Positions 8,506 through 16,634 of a stretch of 64,000 nt of DNA are shown piece by piece. The position numbers were made by a program, and so were the translations under genes. The notes beneath the pieces were generated by a model. It was not told the DNA's origin. It saw nothing but the letters and a program-made list of their open reading frames with translations, and did no database searches. This DNA comes from an uncultured Alphaproteobacteria bacterium (GTDB taxonomy: Bacteria; Pseudomonadota; Alphaproteobacteria; RF32; CAG-239). Location of the stretch: NCBI GenBank assembly GCA_934254585.1, contig CAKQLF010000002.1:62001-126000 (forward strand). The letters are read 5' to 3'. Every line of letters begins with the position of its first letter. The first letter of the stretch is position 1.

Positions 8506-9909
8506 TCAATTATCCATACCAACATTCACAAAGTCAGGAATTGTGCTGAAATATTTTTTTGCAGCTTCATTCACATCTTCTAAAGACACTTGGCGAATAT
8601 AATCATTACGTTTCACCAAAAAATCAAGACCTAAATTATACTTCTGCATAGCAACAAGCATTTCCGAAATATTGTTTATTGCGGCAAAACGTAAATAAAA
8701 TGAATTAATCAGCGACTTTTTGGCATCATTTAATTCCATCTCGGTAACTCCATTTTGCCCCATTTTCAGCCATTCTTCTTTCAACAGCTGCTGAGCCTTG
8801 CCAAAGTTTTCCGGTGTTGCCGAAAAACCGCCGCCGATTAAAGCCACAGCATCTCTGTCAGAAAGATAAGTATAAACCCCATACGTTAATCCTTCTTTTT
8901 CCCGAATAACTTTTGACAAACGCGAACTCAAACCATTTCCGCCTAAGATATAATTTGCCAAATATAACGGATAAAAATCATCACTGTTGCGCGACGTACC
9001 TTTGGCCGCTAAACTTGTAAGCACCTGCGCCGATTTACGTTTTGTATTATATTCCACACCATCGGCCGAAAAATTTATTTTAGGCAAAGGTGTGCCCAAA
9101 CTTTTTTCTGTAAGACCTCCAAACAATTCATTCAGCAGTTTTTTAGCCTCATTTTCGCTTATGTCGCCGACAATTCCCACTTTCAAATTGTCTTGAGCCA
9201 AATAATTTTTCACAAATTCCAACACATCTTCGCGCTTCAGGTTTTCCATATCTTGTTCTTTTCCCAGACGATTGCGGGAATACGGATGTCCGGCAAAAAT
9301 ATTTTCAGCAAATTTCTTTTGCAACAACAAAGACGGATTTTCTTGTTGTTTTAAGCGGGCGTTACGCATTTTATTTTTGAAATTATTTAGATATTTATCT
9401 TCCACTCTCGGAGCGGTTAAAGCCGCTTGCAACAATTGCACGGCAATATCTTTGTTTTGTGACGGAAAAGCTATTTCTCCGCTGAAATCATCGGCCGAAA
9501 CCGAAAACCCCAGTTTTACACCATTTTCCTCGGCAACTTCGTTAAACTCACTTTCCGAAAAATCGCCGGCACCGTCGGTTAACAAAGAAGCCGCCGTCAA
9601 AGCCAAACCATATTTGCCTTTTTCATCGTGGGCACTTCCGGCGTTAGTGAAAGTAAAGCTGACGCTCACAATCGGGTTGGAGTGCTCTTCCATAAAATAA
9701 GCCGACAACAAACCGGATTCAATTTTTTTCACTTCGGCGTTAAAAGTTTTGTTTTTCAGCAAAGACTCATCAAGAATTTTCTCTGCATCAATCTGTCCAT
9801 TGAAATTCCACAAATTAAGCGTATACATCGACAACCCAATCAATACGCCTAAAACAAGCAAACGCTTCAAATAATAAAACAGATTCTTACGCTTCGGATG
9901 CTTAATCAC
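8506..9909 (-). CDS. M16-family peptidase partner subunit (zinc motif lost)
   Basis: This 467-residue protein has the two-lobed M16 fold: an N-terminal membrane anchor or signal (about residues 14-30), then a domain beginning FMEEHSNPIVSVSFTF. There is no HxxEH motif, so it should be catalytically inactive. The C-terminal lobe keeps the REKEGLTYGVYTY segment, whose Arg/Tyr pair helps bind substrate in M16 partners. It is the usual second subunit paired with the active peptidase just upstream. The GTG start at 9909 overlaps the upstream stop by eight bases and has GGAGAAA before it. A role in envelope protein turnover is inferred. Confidence 0.85.
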   Translation of the reverse strand: MIKHPKRKNLFYYLKRLLVLGVLIGLSMYTLNLWNFNGQIDAEKILDESLLKNKTFNAEVKKIESGLLSAYFMEEHSNPIVSVSFTFTNAGSAHDEKGKYGLALTAASLLTDGAGDFSESEFNEVAEENGVKLGFSVSADDFSGEIAFPSQNKDIAVQLLQAALTAPRVEDKYLNNFKNKMRNARLKQQENPSLLLQKKFAENIFAGHPYSRNRLGKEQDMENLKREDVLEFVKNYLAQDNLKVGIVGDISENEAKKLLNELFGGLTEKSLGTPLPKINFSADGVEYNTKRKSAQVLTSLAAKGTSRNSDDFYPLYLANYILGGNGLSSRLSKVIREKEGLTYGVYTYLSDRDAVALIGGGFSATPENFGKAQQLLKEEWLKMGQNGVTEMELNDAKKSLINSFYLRFAAINNISEMLVAMQKYNLGLDFLVKRNDYIRQVSLEDVNEAAKKYFSTIPDFVNVGMDN

Positions 9910-11242
9910 CTTCTATTTCTCCTTTTTTGTTTTCCGGCAACAACACTCCCTCAATTGACGGAGATTTCAGCAAAACTTCTTTCGCAGCCGCAAACATATC
10001 GTCCAAAGTAACCGCCTGAATATTTTCGGCAAAACTTTGCGCCTCTTCCAGACTGAAACCATAAGCCAACATAGAGCCGAGCCAATAAGCGGCATCTTCG
10101 GGATTGTCATTAGAAAAAACCAAACCGGCTAACAGTCTTTTTTTCAGCTTTTCCAATTTTTCCGCCGACAAATCTTTTACAGCCTGTGTCGCAGTCAAAC
10201 GCACCGCAACATCAACTTCGGTAAGGCTTTTATCATTGCTCGGTTGCACTGCAATGCTGAAAATACCGTTACTGTTATAAAAATAATCAAAACTCGCGGA
10301 AACTGAAGTCAATAAACCGGCATTGGTAACCAACTCTTTATACAAAACAGAGTTATGCCCACCGCCCAAATATTCCGCAAGCAACACATAAGCATATAAA
10401 TCAGCTGACAAACCGTCTTTATTCGGCAAAACATATTTATACACTTGTTTAGGAACGGTAATTTGCGGTAATTTCATCACTATTTTATCACGAAAATAAC
10501 CGCTTATCGTGTCTTTAGGAGTTTTAGTTATTTCTCGTGCAGGAATTTTGCCATAATATTTTTCGGCCAAAATTTTAGCTGTCGGCACATCTATATCGCC
10601 AGCCAGAACCAAAATCGCGTTATTGGGCGCGTAATAACGGTGATAAAAATCCCGCACATCATCGGCCGACAAATTCATAATTTCATCAACCAAACCGGTA
10701 ACCGGATGTCCGTAAGGCAAATTGCCCCACAACAACAAGTTCAGACGTTCGGCAAACGGAGCGGCCGGATTATTTTCAACAACTTGTTTGCGCTCTTGAA
10801 AAACAATTTTTTGCTCTGCCCTAAAAGCCTCATCGCTAAAATTAAGATTCTGCATTCTATCGGCTTCCAACGCCATCAGAACTTCCAATCTGCTGACATC
10901 GGCAAACTGATGATACGCCGTCACATCATAAGAGGTAAAGGCATTACCGTCAGCCCCGTTCTCGTCCATAATCTGATTAAACCGCCCGTCTTCTAACTTT
11001 TGAGTTCCGCGAAACATTAAATGTTCTAACAAATGCGCGCTACCGCCTTTTCCTCTTTTTTCGTCGGCAGAACCGGCCAAATACCAAACCATCTGCTTAA
11101 TCAGAGGAGCTTTATGATTTTCAATCACCACCACTCGCAAGCCATTGTCCAACGTAAACTCTTCGGCCTTAAACAGCTTTGCTTTTCCCGATATGGGAAA
11201 CAACAAAAGTCCCAAAACTAAAATTTTATACAGCTTACTCAT
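9902..11242 (-). CDS. M16-family zinc metallopeptidase (active subunit)
   Basis: This 446-residue periplasmic or exported protease has a signal peptide (MSKLYKILVLGLLLFPISG) and the inverted zinc motif HLLEH (His70, Glu73, His74). The third ligand is probably the Glu in AEQKIVFQE about 75 residues later. The active M16 subunit pairs with the inactive one downstream. I chose ATG 11242, which overlaps the BamF-like stop by eight bases and gives a clean signal peptide; ATGs at 11257 and 11263 add residues without a better SD. The gene order with lspA and the DUF3035 lipoprotein recurs in alphaproteobacteria. Confidence 0.87.
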   Translation of the reverse strand: MSKLYKILVLGLLLFPISGKAKLFKAEEFTLDNGLRVVVIENHKAPLIKQMVWYLAGSADEKRGKGGSAHLLEHLMFRGTQKLEDGRFNQIMDENGADGNAFTSYDVTAYHQFADVSRLEVLMALEADRMQNLNFSDEAFRAEQKIVFQERKQVVENNPAAPFAERLNLLLWGNLPYGHPVTGLVDEIMNLSADDVRDFYHRYYAPNNAILVLAGDIDVPTAKILAEKYYGKIPAREITKTPKDTISGYFRDKIVMKLPQITVPKQVYKYVLPNKDGLSADLYAYVLLAEYLGGGHNSVLYKELVTNAGLLTSVSASFDYFYNSNGIFSIAVQPSNDKSLTEVDVAVRLTATQAVKDLSAEKLEKLKKRLLAGLVFSNDNPEDAAYWLGSMLAYGFSLEEAQSFAENIQAVTLDDMFAAAKEVLLKSPSIEGVLLPENKKGEIEGD

Positions 11243-11435
11243 CAAAATCTTCTTCATCGACATTAACTACTTTAGGGCGAACACTATATTCCGGCGGCAA
11301 CACCAATGGTTGTTTTGTAACCACTTTTGTTTCATCCGGTCCCTGACGAGTAAAGCCTAATTTTTCTTTAGTCCAACCGCAAGCTGACAGACCAAATACC
11401 AAACCCAAAACAAATATCAAACTCAGTTTTTTCAT
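11235..11435 (-). CDS. BamF-like outer-membrane lipoprotein (DUF3035)
   Basis: This 66-residue lipoprotein has a signal peptide ending in the lipobox LSAC, so the Cys would be lipidated. The mature part carries the DUF3035 pattern: a short helix (WTKEKLGF), then GPDETKVVTKQPLVLPPEY. In Caulobacter this family includes BamF, a subunit of the outer-membrane beta-barrel assembly machine. The position directly after lspA and before two M16 genes supports this. ATG 11435 has GAGGTG six bases upstream; ATG 11447, inside the lspA end, is rejected because it would include that SD. Confidence 0.75.
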   Translation of the reverse strand: MKKLSLIFVLGLVFGLSACGWTKEKLGFTRQGPDETKVVTKQPLVLPPEYSVRPKVVNVDEEDFDE

Positions 11436-11436
11436 T

Positions 11437-11907
11437 TTACACCTCATTCAACCCTTTCTTTTTAGAGAAAAATTCCATAAAAATTAAAACAAACACCCCA
11501 ATGCAGATAAAACTATCGGCCAAATTAAACGCCGGCCAATGCAAATTTTGATAATGAAAATCTAAAAAATCCAACACGGCCCCAAAGCGGATTCTATCAA
11601 ACACGTTACCGACCGCACCGCCGATAATCAAAGCGATAGCCGCAATTTTCAAGCGATTTGTTTCTTTTAGCATCCACATAAACAAAAAGACAACCACACC
11701 CAACGCAAAAACACTCAAAACAACGGCTCCGGTTTGTCCGTAATTATTAAACATTGAAAAACTAACGCCGGTATTCCAAACTTTTACCCAATTAAAAAAA
11801 CTTGTCACAGCCACCGGCACGCCTTCAACCAATTGCGAAGCGGCAAAAAATTTGCTGATTTGGTCAGCAACAACTGCAAAAACAATAACTAACAGTCCGA
11901 GCCACAC
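11437..11907 (-). CDS. lspA: Lipoprotein signal peptidase II
   Basis: This 156-residue inner-membrane aspartic peptidase cleaves prolipoprotein signal peptides. It has four hydrophobic segments and the two catalytic Asp positions, VLDFLDF (Asp113) and FNLAD (Asp131), with the conserved NxGVSFSMF-like segment (WNTGVSFSMF). The start is GTG 11907 with TAGGAGA eight bases upstream. Its substrates probably include the BamF-like lipoprotein whose SD lies in the last codons of lspA. The usual upstream neighbour ileS is absent here. Confidence 0.93.
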   Translation of the reverse strand: MWLGLLVIVFAVVADQISKFFAASQLVEGVPVAVTSFFNWVKVWNTGVSFSMFNNYGQTGAVVLSVFALGVVVFLFMWMLKETNRLKIAAIALIIGGAVGNVFDRIRFGAVLDFLDFHYQNLHWPAFNLADSFICIGVFVLIFMEFFSKKKGLNEV

Positions 11908-11998
11908 AAAACTTCTCCTAAAATCTCAACACAGACCTAAGTATACCAAAATGATTTAATATGAAAAGTGTGTTTTTAAATAGTCTACAGTTTTTTTA

Positions 11999-12952
11999 TT
12001 AAAACATACCTTTTTTGCGGAAATAAACAATCACAACCAGAGTTGCCAACACTGAAAGCGACAAAACCACCCAGAAACCATATTCCATATTCGCCGCCGG
12101 CACCGCCACATTCATTCCCCAAAAACTGGCCAACATCGTCGGAATAGAAAGCACAATGGTGATTGCGGCCAAAAACTTCATCACTAAATTGACATTGTTA
12201 TTAATGATTGAGGCAAAACCATCCATCATTCCCTCTAAAATAGAGCGATGCATATCCACCATTTCAATAGCTTGCTTATTTTCCACAATAACATCTTCCA
12301 ACAAGTCAATATCATCTTCCGTAAAAGAAAGAAGCTTGGACGTGGCCGGAGATTTTATCATCCGCAAAATTTTTTCCAACACTAATTGATTGTCGCGTAA
12401 AGCGGTTGTAAAATAAACCAATGATTTTTGAATTTCTATCAGTTGAAAAAGTTCCTGATTATTGGTTGTTTGTTTCAAAGCATCTTCAATATGCTCTGTT
12501 TTGCGGTTAATTATTGCCAAATAGCGCAAATAAAATTGAGTGATTTTATACAAAATCAAAAGCATAAAACGCGTCCGCTCGCGTGTATCAAAAGTTTTGG
12601 CCGTATTCTTGTTAAACGCACTCAGAATACGATTATCCTTAGAGCAAATTGTCAAAAAATTGCGCGCCGAAAACACCAAACCGCACGGTAAAGTATCAAA
12701 ATTTCCTTCTTCATCAAGCAAAGGCAAATTAACGATGGCCGAAAAAATTCCGTCATCTACCTCCGTACGCGAACGTTCGTCGGCATCCAAAGAATTTTTC
12801 AAAATATCGGAATCAACTTTCAGCATTGAAGAAACCTGATTAATTTCTTCTCCGGAAGGATTGATTAAACTAAACCACGCTTGGGAAACTGTACGAGATT
12901 GCTTGAGCTTGACTAACTTACCACCATTTTCAGTTTTATAAATTTTCAACAT
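11999..12952 (-). CDS. corA: CorA-family divalent cation (Mg2+/Co2+) transporter
   Basis: This 317-residue protein has a large cytosolic N-terminal domain with long helices and two C-terminal membrane segments. The first is followed by the family signature GMN in ASFWGMNVAVP. CorA pentamers move Mg2+ down its gradient. The loop after GMN lacks the usual MPE triplet (here VAVPAANMEYG), as in diverged CorA members. ATG 12952 is preferred, with AAAGGAGC upstream; the longer frame to 12997 almost reaches tRNA-Leu. It is probably transcribed after the tRNA. Confidence 0.88.
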   Translation of the reverse strand: MLKIYKTENGGKLVKLKQSRTVSQAWFSLINPSGEEINQVSSMLKVDSDILKNSLDADERSRTEVDDGIFSAIVNLPLLDEEGNFDTLPCGLVFSARNFLTICSKDNRILSAFNKNTAKTFDTRERTRFMLLILYKITQFYLRYLAIINRKTEHIEDALKQTTNNQELFQLIEIQKSLVYFTTALRDNQLVLEKILRMIKSPATSKLLSFTEDDIDLLEDVIVENKQAIEMVDMHRSILEGMMDGFASIINNNVNLVMKFLAAITIVLSIPTMLASFWGMNVAVPAANMEYGFWVVLSLSVLATLVVIVYFRKKGMF

Positions 12953-12999
12953 CGCCAGTCTGCTCCTTTGACATTTGAATTGCAAAGTAAGTTTCAAAA

Positions 13000-13085
13000 T
13001 GGTGCGGCCAAGAAGACTTGAACTTCCACGAACTTAGTTCATAACGACCTCAACGTTACGCGTCTACCAATTCCGCCATAGCCGC
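13000..13085 (-). tRNA. tRNA-Leu (anticodon GAG)
   Basis: An 86-base class II tRNA. The acceptor GCGGCTA pairs with TGGCCGC (one G-T), then A and an encoded CCA. The D arm has GCG/CGC around GAATTGGTAGA. The anticodon stem TAACG/CGTTA surrounds loop TTGAGGT (anticodon GAG at 13049-13051). A long variable arm and a T arm with TTCAAGT follow. All arms pair. Confidence 0.97.
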
Positions 13086-13250
13086 ACATTCAAAACAACC
13101 TACAAATATTATAATCTTTCTAAATAATCAAGCATTTTTTTCAATAATTTTAAAATTTTCAAAATAATTATTGACAAAATAAACAGAATATGTTATCAAG
13201 TACCTAGTTTTTGTATTATTTTGATTATTGTTTTACTAATTTTTATAGCT

Positions 13251-13979
13251 ATGAAAAAGTTTTTTGCTTATCTGATTTTGGCTATTGCTCTGGTTTTAGC
13301 CGCAGTAGCTTTGGTGTCTTGCAGCAGCAAGCCGCAAGTTGAAGAAAAGAAAGTTGAAAAAGTGCTCCTCGTTGGCGACTATTTCTCTTTCAAGGATGAG
13401 GTTATAGCCTTAGACAACGCGACCCCTAAAATGCAATACGGCATTATGAAGGGTGACTCTGTTATCCTTGCCCCTCAATATGACAAAATTGCTTGGGACA
13501 AAGATCTTAATGCTTTTCGCTGCTACACCGGCACCAAAAACTTTACTATTGCCGATACCAATGGCAAAGTTTTGCGTCACGGAGCATATGCAAAAATCAC
13601 TAGGGAAAATGACGGCGAGTTCTACTACTTTTTCGGTGAAAACGGTAAGATTGCAATTTATTGCAAACAAGCCGAAAAATCGTGGGGTATGTATGATGAA
13701 GTCGTTGTTGACAAAACATTTGTTTTTTGCCACGAAGGAAAGAACTGGGGAGTTGCTTCATTTAATCAGAAGTTATACTTAGACAAAGATTACAGCAATA
13801 TCTATGTTGTTAACTTCAAAAATGAAAACGACTACTCTGTCATCACTTGCAAGAATGGTGAATGGACAATGTTTGATCAGGATCAAAAGTATTATGACGC
13901 TCCATCTGCCGAGCTGAAGCGTATGTGCAACAAACCTGCAAAGGGAAAAGCTGTTGGTGTGTTAAACATTAACTTCTAA
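13251..13979 (+). CDS. WG-repeat-like lipoprotein, 242 residues
   Basis: A signal peptide ends in the lipobox VSCSS (Cys about residue 24 of this start), so it is probably a lipoprotein. The mature part contains WG/KWG-type beta repeats: YGIMKGDSVILAPQYDKI and KNWGVASFNQKLYLDKDYSNI, with weaker units between. Such repeats form small beta-solenoids or propellers; the function is unknown. The ATG at 13251 has no SD and follows an A/T-rich leader. Codon choice (more AAG, CTT and CTC) differs from neighbours, which suggests recent acquisition, possibly from Bacteroidota. A perfect terminator follows. Confidence 0.68.
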   Translation: MKKFFAYLILAIALVLAAVALVSCSSKPQVEEKKVEKVLLVGDYFSFKDEVIALDNATPKMQYGIMKGDSVILAPQYDKIAWDKDLNAFRCYTGTKNFTIADTNGKVLRHGAYAKITRENDGEFYYFFGENGKIAIYCKQAEKSWGMYDEVVVDKTFVFCHEGKNWGVASFNQKLYLDKDYSNIYVVNFKNENDYSVITCKNGEWTMFDQDQKYYDAPSAELKRMCNKPAKGKAVGVLNINF

Positions 13980-13985
13980 CCATCT

Positions 13986-14023
13986 GTAAAAAGACATCTC
14001 CTCAAAAAGAGATGTCTTTTTAC
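13986..14023 (+). terminator. Strong terminator after the WG-repeat lipoprotein
   Basis: Perfect 15-bp inverted repeat (13986-14000 with 14009-14023), eight-base loop; the T run is inside the 3' arm. Confidence 0.85.
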
Positions 14024-14058
14024 CTTAAACAAGATCATTAAACTTAATTTTTATTATT

Positions 14059-14229
14059 ATGGGCTCTAAAAAAGGTTTTAAGAAAAAAGGTACTGAGTCG
14101 CCTTCAATGTATGATCCCTATGATTTTTTGGGACAAGGTGTAAAATCCGGTAAAGACTGGAAAAACTCAGAAAAAAAAGCAAAGAATAAAACCTTTGCTA
14201 TCAAAGAAAGAAACGACGATTCATTGTAA
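14059..14229 (+). CDS. Small basic protein, 56 residues
   Basis: An open frame from ATG 14059 to TAA 14229 encodes MGSKKGFKKKGTESPSMYDP, then a middle YDFLGQGVKSGKDWKNSEKK and the end KERNDDSL. It is very Lys-rich, without a membrane segment. It is flanked by its own terminator on each side (13986-14023 and 14241-14274), which argues for a separate transcript rather than chance. The leader is A/T-rich with no SD, as for the gene before it. The function is unknown; it could also be a non-functional frame. Confidence 0.5.
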   Translation: MGSKKGFKKKGTESPSMYDPYDFLGQGVKSGKDWKNSEKKAKNKTFAIKERNDDSL

Positions 14230-14240
14230 TCTGCATTAAA

Positions 14241-14274
14241 AAAAATCCGCTAAACACAATTTGGCGGATTTTTT
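14241..14274 (+). terminator. Terminator after the 56-residue gene
   Basis: Stem AAAAATCCGC/GCGGATTTTT (14241-14250 with 14264-14273) with T run, 11 bases after the stop at 14229. Confidence 0.82.
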
Positions 14275-14334
14275 GTAAACATTTTTTAATAATGCCGGAA
14301 TTATACTGCAGATAAATTAACAAAGGAATTAATT

Positions 14335-15033
14335 GTGTTTGAATATAGTATTTTTCCGGCAAAATCTCCAACCAAATCGCTGATAGTGTTTTTGCACGGC
14401 TACAACGATTGTGTTTCCTATCATCAAGGTGCCTATGAGCTGATGCGGCAAAATTTACCTAATTCACTGCTTGTCGCTCCTGAAGCTCCGGAAATCTGCG
14501 ATAAAAACTCGCAAAAACGCCAATGGTTCGGAATGATTAAATATGACCCCGAAAACAGACGAAATTTTCCCTCGACATCTGTTCCGCAAATCTTCAAAAT
14601 ATATCGCCAAGCCGAACCGGAAATTGACCTTCGCGCCCACCAGATAAATCAATTTATTGACTCTTTGCAGAAAAAATACAAAATTTCTGACTCCGAAACG
14701 TTTTTAATTGGCTTTTCTCAAGGTGCAATGTTAGCTCTATATTCGGCATTGTGCCGCAATCACCCGCTTGGAGGTGCTTTCATTTTATCCGGTTTAGCCG
14801 CCGGCCGCAATCTGTTGCACAATAAAATAAAATCAAATCCCCCTATTTTTCTATTTCACGGGAAAAATGATTTAAAAGTTCAATATAAGACCTTGAAATC
14901 AACGGCACATTGGCTGAAAAAGCATCAAATCACCCCACATATTTTCACCTATAAAAATCTTGCCCACACAGTTACCGCTGAAGAAATTAAAACAATTACT
15001 CAAATTATTGGTTTGAAAAACAATTTTTCTTGA
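14335..15033 (+). CDS. Alpha/beta-hydrolase, phospholipase/carboxylesterase type
   Basis: This 232-residue protein has the Abhydrolase_2 pattern: oxyanion-side FLHGYNDC near residue 19, nucleophile elbow GFSQG (Ser about residue 129), an Asp in HGKNDLKVQY and a His in LAHTVTAEE near the end. That completes a Ser-Asp-His triad. There is no signal peptide, so it is cytosolic. Family members hydrolyse short acyl esters or lysophospholipids; the substrate here is unknown. The GTG start at 14335 has AAAGGAATT upstream. It is convergent with the 38-residue gene. Confidence 0.8.
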   Translation: MFEYSIFPAKSPTKSLIVFLHGYNDCVSYHQGAYELMRQNLPNSLLVAPEAPEICDKNSQKRQWFGMIKYDPENRRNFPSTSVPQIFKIYRQAEPEIDLRAHQINQFIDSLQKKYKISDSETFLIGFSQGAMLALYSALCRNHPLGGAFILSGLAAGRNLLHNKIKSNPPIFLFHGKNDLKVQYKTLKSTAHWLKKHQITPHIFTYKNLAHTVTAEEIKTITQIIGLKNNFS

Positions 15034-15034
15034 C

Positions 15035-15151
15035 CTAAAATTTTTTATCACGCCCTAAAAACCACTGATGCAAAACAAACATACACACCAGATAAGAACA
15101 ATAATACCAGTTTGTATAAATTGTATCTAACCCCAAATTAGTATAAAACAT
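15035..15151 (-). CDS. Small hydrophobic protein, 38 residues
   Basis: A short frame begins MFYTNLGLDTIYTNWYY, continues CSYLVCMFVLHQWFLG and ends RDKKF. Residues about 11-32 are hydrophobic and could cross the membrane. ATG 15151 has a perfect AAGGAGG with five-base spacing, the best ribosome site in the region, and a promoter-like sequence lies upstream (15215-15242). The stop at 15035 is one base from the esterase stop (convergent). The function is unknown; small membrane proteins of this kind can be complex subunits or toxins. Confidence 0.55.
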   Translation of the reverse strand: MFYTNLGLDTIYTNWYYCSYLVCMFVLHQWFLGRDKKF

Positions 15152-15214
15152 ATAGTCCTCCTTAAATTAATTTGAATTATACTTAAAACTCTCTTTTTAG
15201 TTGTTTCGGAAGTG

Positions 15215-15242
15215 ATAATAGCAAAATAATTTTAAATATCAA
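15215..15242 (-). promoter_or_regulatory. Candidate promoter of the 38-residue gene
   Basis: On the minus strand TTGATA (15242-15237), 16-base spacer, TATTAT (15220-15215), about 60 bases before the ATG. Confidence 0.4.
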
Positions 15243-15377
15243 CCAAAAAGTTTATATTTTTTACAAATAACTTATATATCATCTTATTTTATTAATATGT
15301 TTTCATATATAAAATAAATTACCTGAAATATTTTCCGCTGAAACATTGCACTCATTTTATATTTATCAAAAAACATT

Positions 15378-15406
15378 TTGACATTAAACCTGAATAAGGC
15401 TAAGCT
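15378..15406 (+). promoter_or_regulatory. Candidate promoter of the glycosyltransferase gene
   Basis: Perfect -35 TTGACA (15378-15383), 17-base spacer, weak -10 TAAGCT (15401-15406), 36 bases before the ATG. The rest of 15152-15377 is A/T-rich, with no other feature seen apart from the minus-strand promoter. Confidence 0.4.
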
Positions 15407-15441
15407 GATACATATAAATTTCTTTTTGAGGCGGGTGTCAA

Positions 15442-16563
15442 ATGACAAAGATTATGTTGCTTAAAGACCGTAATAATTTTAACACTAAATGGGTCTGCAA
15501 TTTTGCATCTCAACTGACAATGCGTGGTTACGAAGTTGTTTTGGTGGCCGATTCCTATTCTCACGCCGGCGAACCGGTGACTATTGATGAACGGGTAAAA
15601 AAGCTGAATCTTGCCGCCAAGACCGCTAATCCCATATATAATTTATGGCTGCGCTTTCGAAATTTTCTACCTTTGGCGCATTTCCGTTATAGAAAACTTT
15701 TTGCCGCTGAAAAACCCGACATTATAATTTGTTATTTTAATCACGACCTGATTAATGCCACTTTGCGACAAACACACAACATTCCCATTATTATGATGAT
15801 GCATAATCCGCCGAATGAAATTTTTGCCAACGTTCGCCGCGGTTTTCGCCGGTCGGCAACAGACAAAGCATTTGCCCGCGCTAATGTGGTACAGGTTTTG
15901 ATGAACAGTTTCAAAAAAGAAGTAACCGATGTTTATCCGCACAAAATTGTGGAAGTTATTCCCAATCAGGTTATTATCCCCAAGGCCTGCTGTGATTTAA
16001 GCGTGGCGAAAAACACCATTATTCACGTTGCCCAAATTGCCGAACAGTTTAAACGTCAGCACCTATTAATAGAAGCTTTCGCCAAAATAGCCGATGATTT
16101 TCCAACGTGGAAAGTTTTGTTTTTCGGCAAAGTTAAAAAAGGCAAACATAAAAAATATTTCAAACGGCTGCAAAAACGCGTAAAAGAGCTCAACTTACAA
16201 GACCGCTTGATTTTTAAGGGTTACTCAAATAACATTACTCAAGAATATCTGAAATCAGATATTGTAACAATGCCTAGTTTTTCTGAAGGATTCGGCTATG
16301 GTTTGGCCGATGGTTTGGCAATTGGCTTGCCCGGAGTTGGCTTTGCCTCGGCTCCGGCCATTAACGAGCTGATTATTGACGGGAAAACCGGCTATCTGGT
16401 AAAAGATGTCGATGACTACGCCGCTAAATTAGCTAAACTAATGTCCGACAAACAGCTGCGTATACAAATGGGCAAACAAGCTCGCCAAGATATGGAACGA
16501 TATTCTCCGCAAAGCGTTATTGATAAATGGGTAAATCTTATTGAAAGAACCCTGAAAAAATAA
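15442..16563 (+). CDS. GT4-type glycosyltransferase
   Basis: This 373-residue protein has the two-Rossmann GT-B layout. The N-terminal domain begins with KIMLLKDRNNFNTKWV. The C-terminal donor-binding domain has HVAQIAEQFKRQHLLIEAF, the LIFKGYSNNI strand and PSFSEGFGYGLADGLAIGLP, which corresponds to the E-x7-E region of GT4 enzymes. It would transfer a sugar from a nucleotide donor, probably to a surface glycan; donor and acceptor cannot be told. ATG 15442 follows GAGGCGGGTG. It stands alone with its own terminator rather than in a polysaccharide locus. Confidence 0.83.
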   Translation: MTKIMLLKDRNNFNTKWVCNFASQLTMRGYEVVLVADSYSHAGEPVTIDERVKKLNLAAKTANPIYNLWLRFRNFLPLAHFRYRKLFAAEKPDIIICYFNHDLINATLRQTHNIPIIMMMHNPPNEIFANVRRGFRRSATDKAFARANVVQVLMNSFKKEVTDVYPHKIVEVIPNQVIIPKACCDLSVAKNTIIHVAQIAEQFKRQHLLIEAFAKIADDFPTWKVLFFGKVKKGKHKKYFKRLQKRVKELNLQDRLIFKGYSNNITQEYLKSDIVTMPSFSEGFGYGLADGLAIGLPGVGFASAPAINELIIDGKTGYLVKDVDDYAAKLAKLMSDKQLRIQMGKQARQDMERYSPQSVIDKWVNLIERTLKK

Positions 16564-16577
16564 CTTAATCAATCAGA

Positions 16578-16624
16578 AATTATCCCGATTTGCGCACATA
16601 GCACATATCGGGATAATTTTTTTC
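16578..16624. terminator. Bidirectional terminator between glycosyltransferase and aaxC
   Basis: 12-bp stem (16578-16589 with 16607-16618), T run on the + strand; it sits between two convergent genes. Confidence 0.82.
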
Positions 16625-16634
16625 TGATAGCAGC

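Noticed and set aside
8506..11242. The two M16 genes as one split gene
   Set aside because: Each encodes a full two-lobed M16 protein, one active and one lacking HxxEH, the usual paired arrangement.
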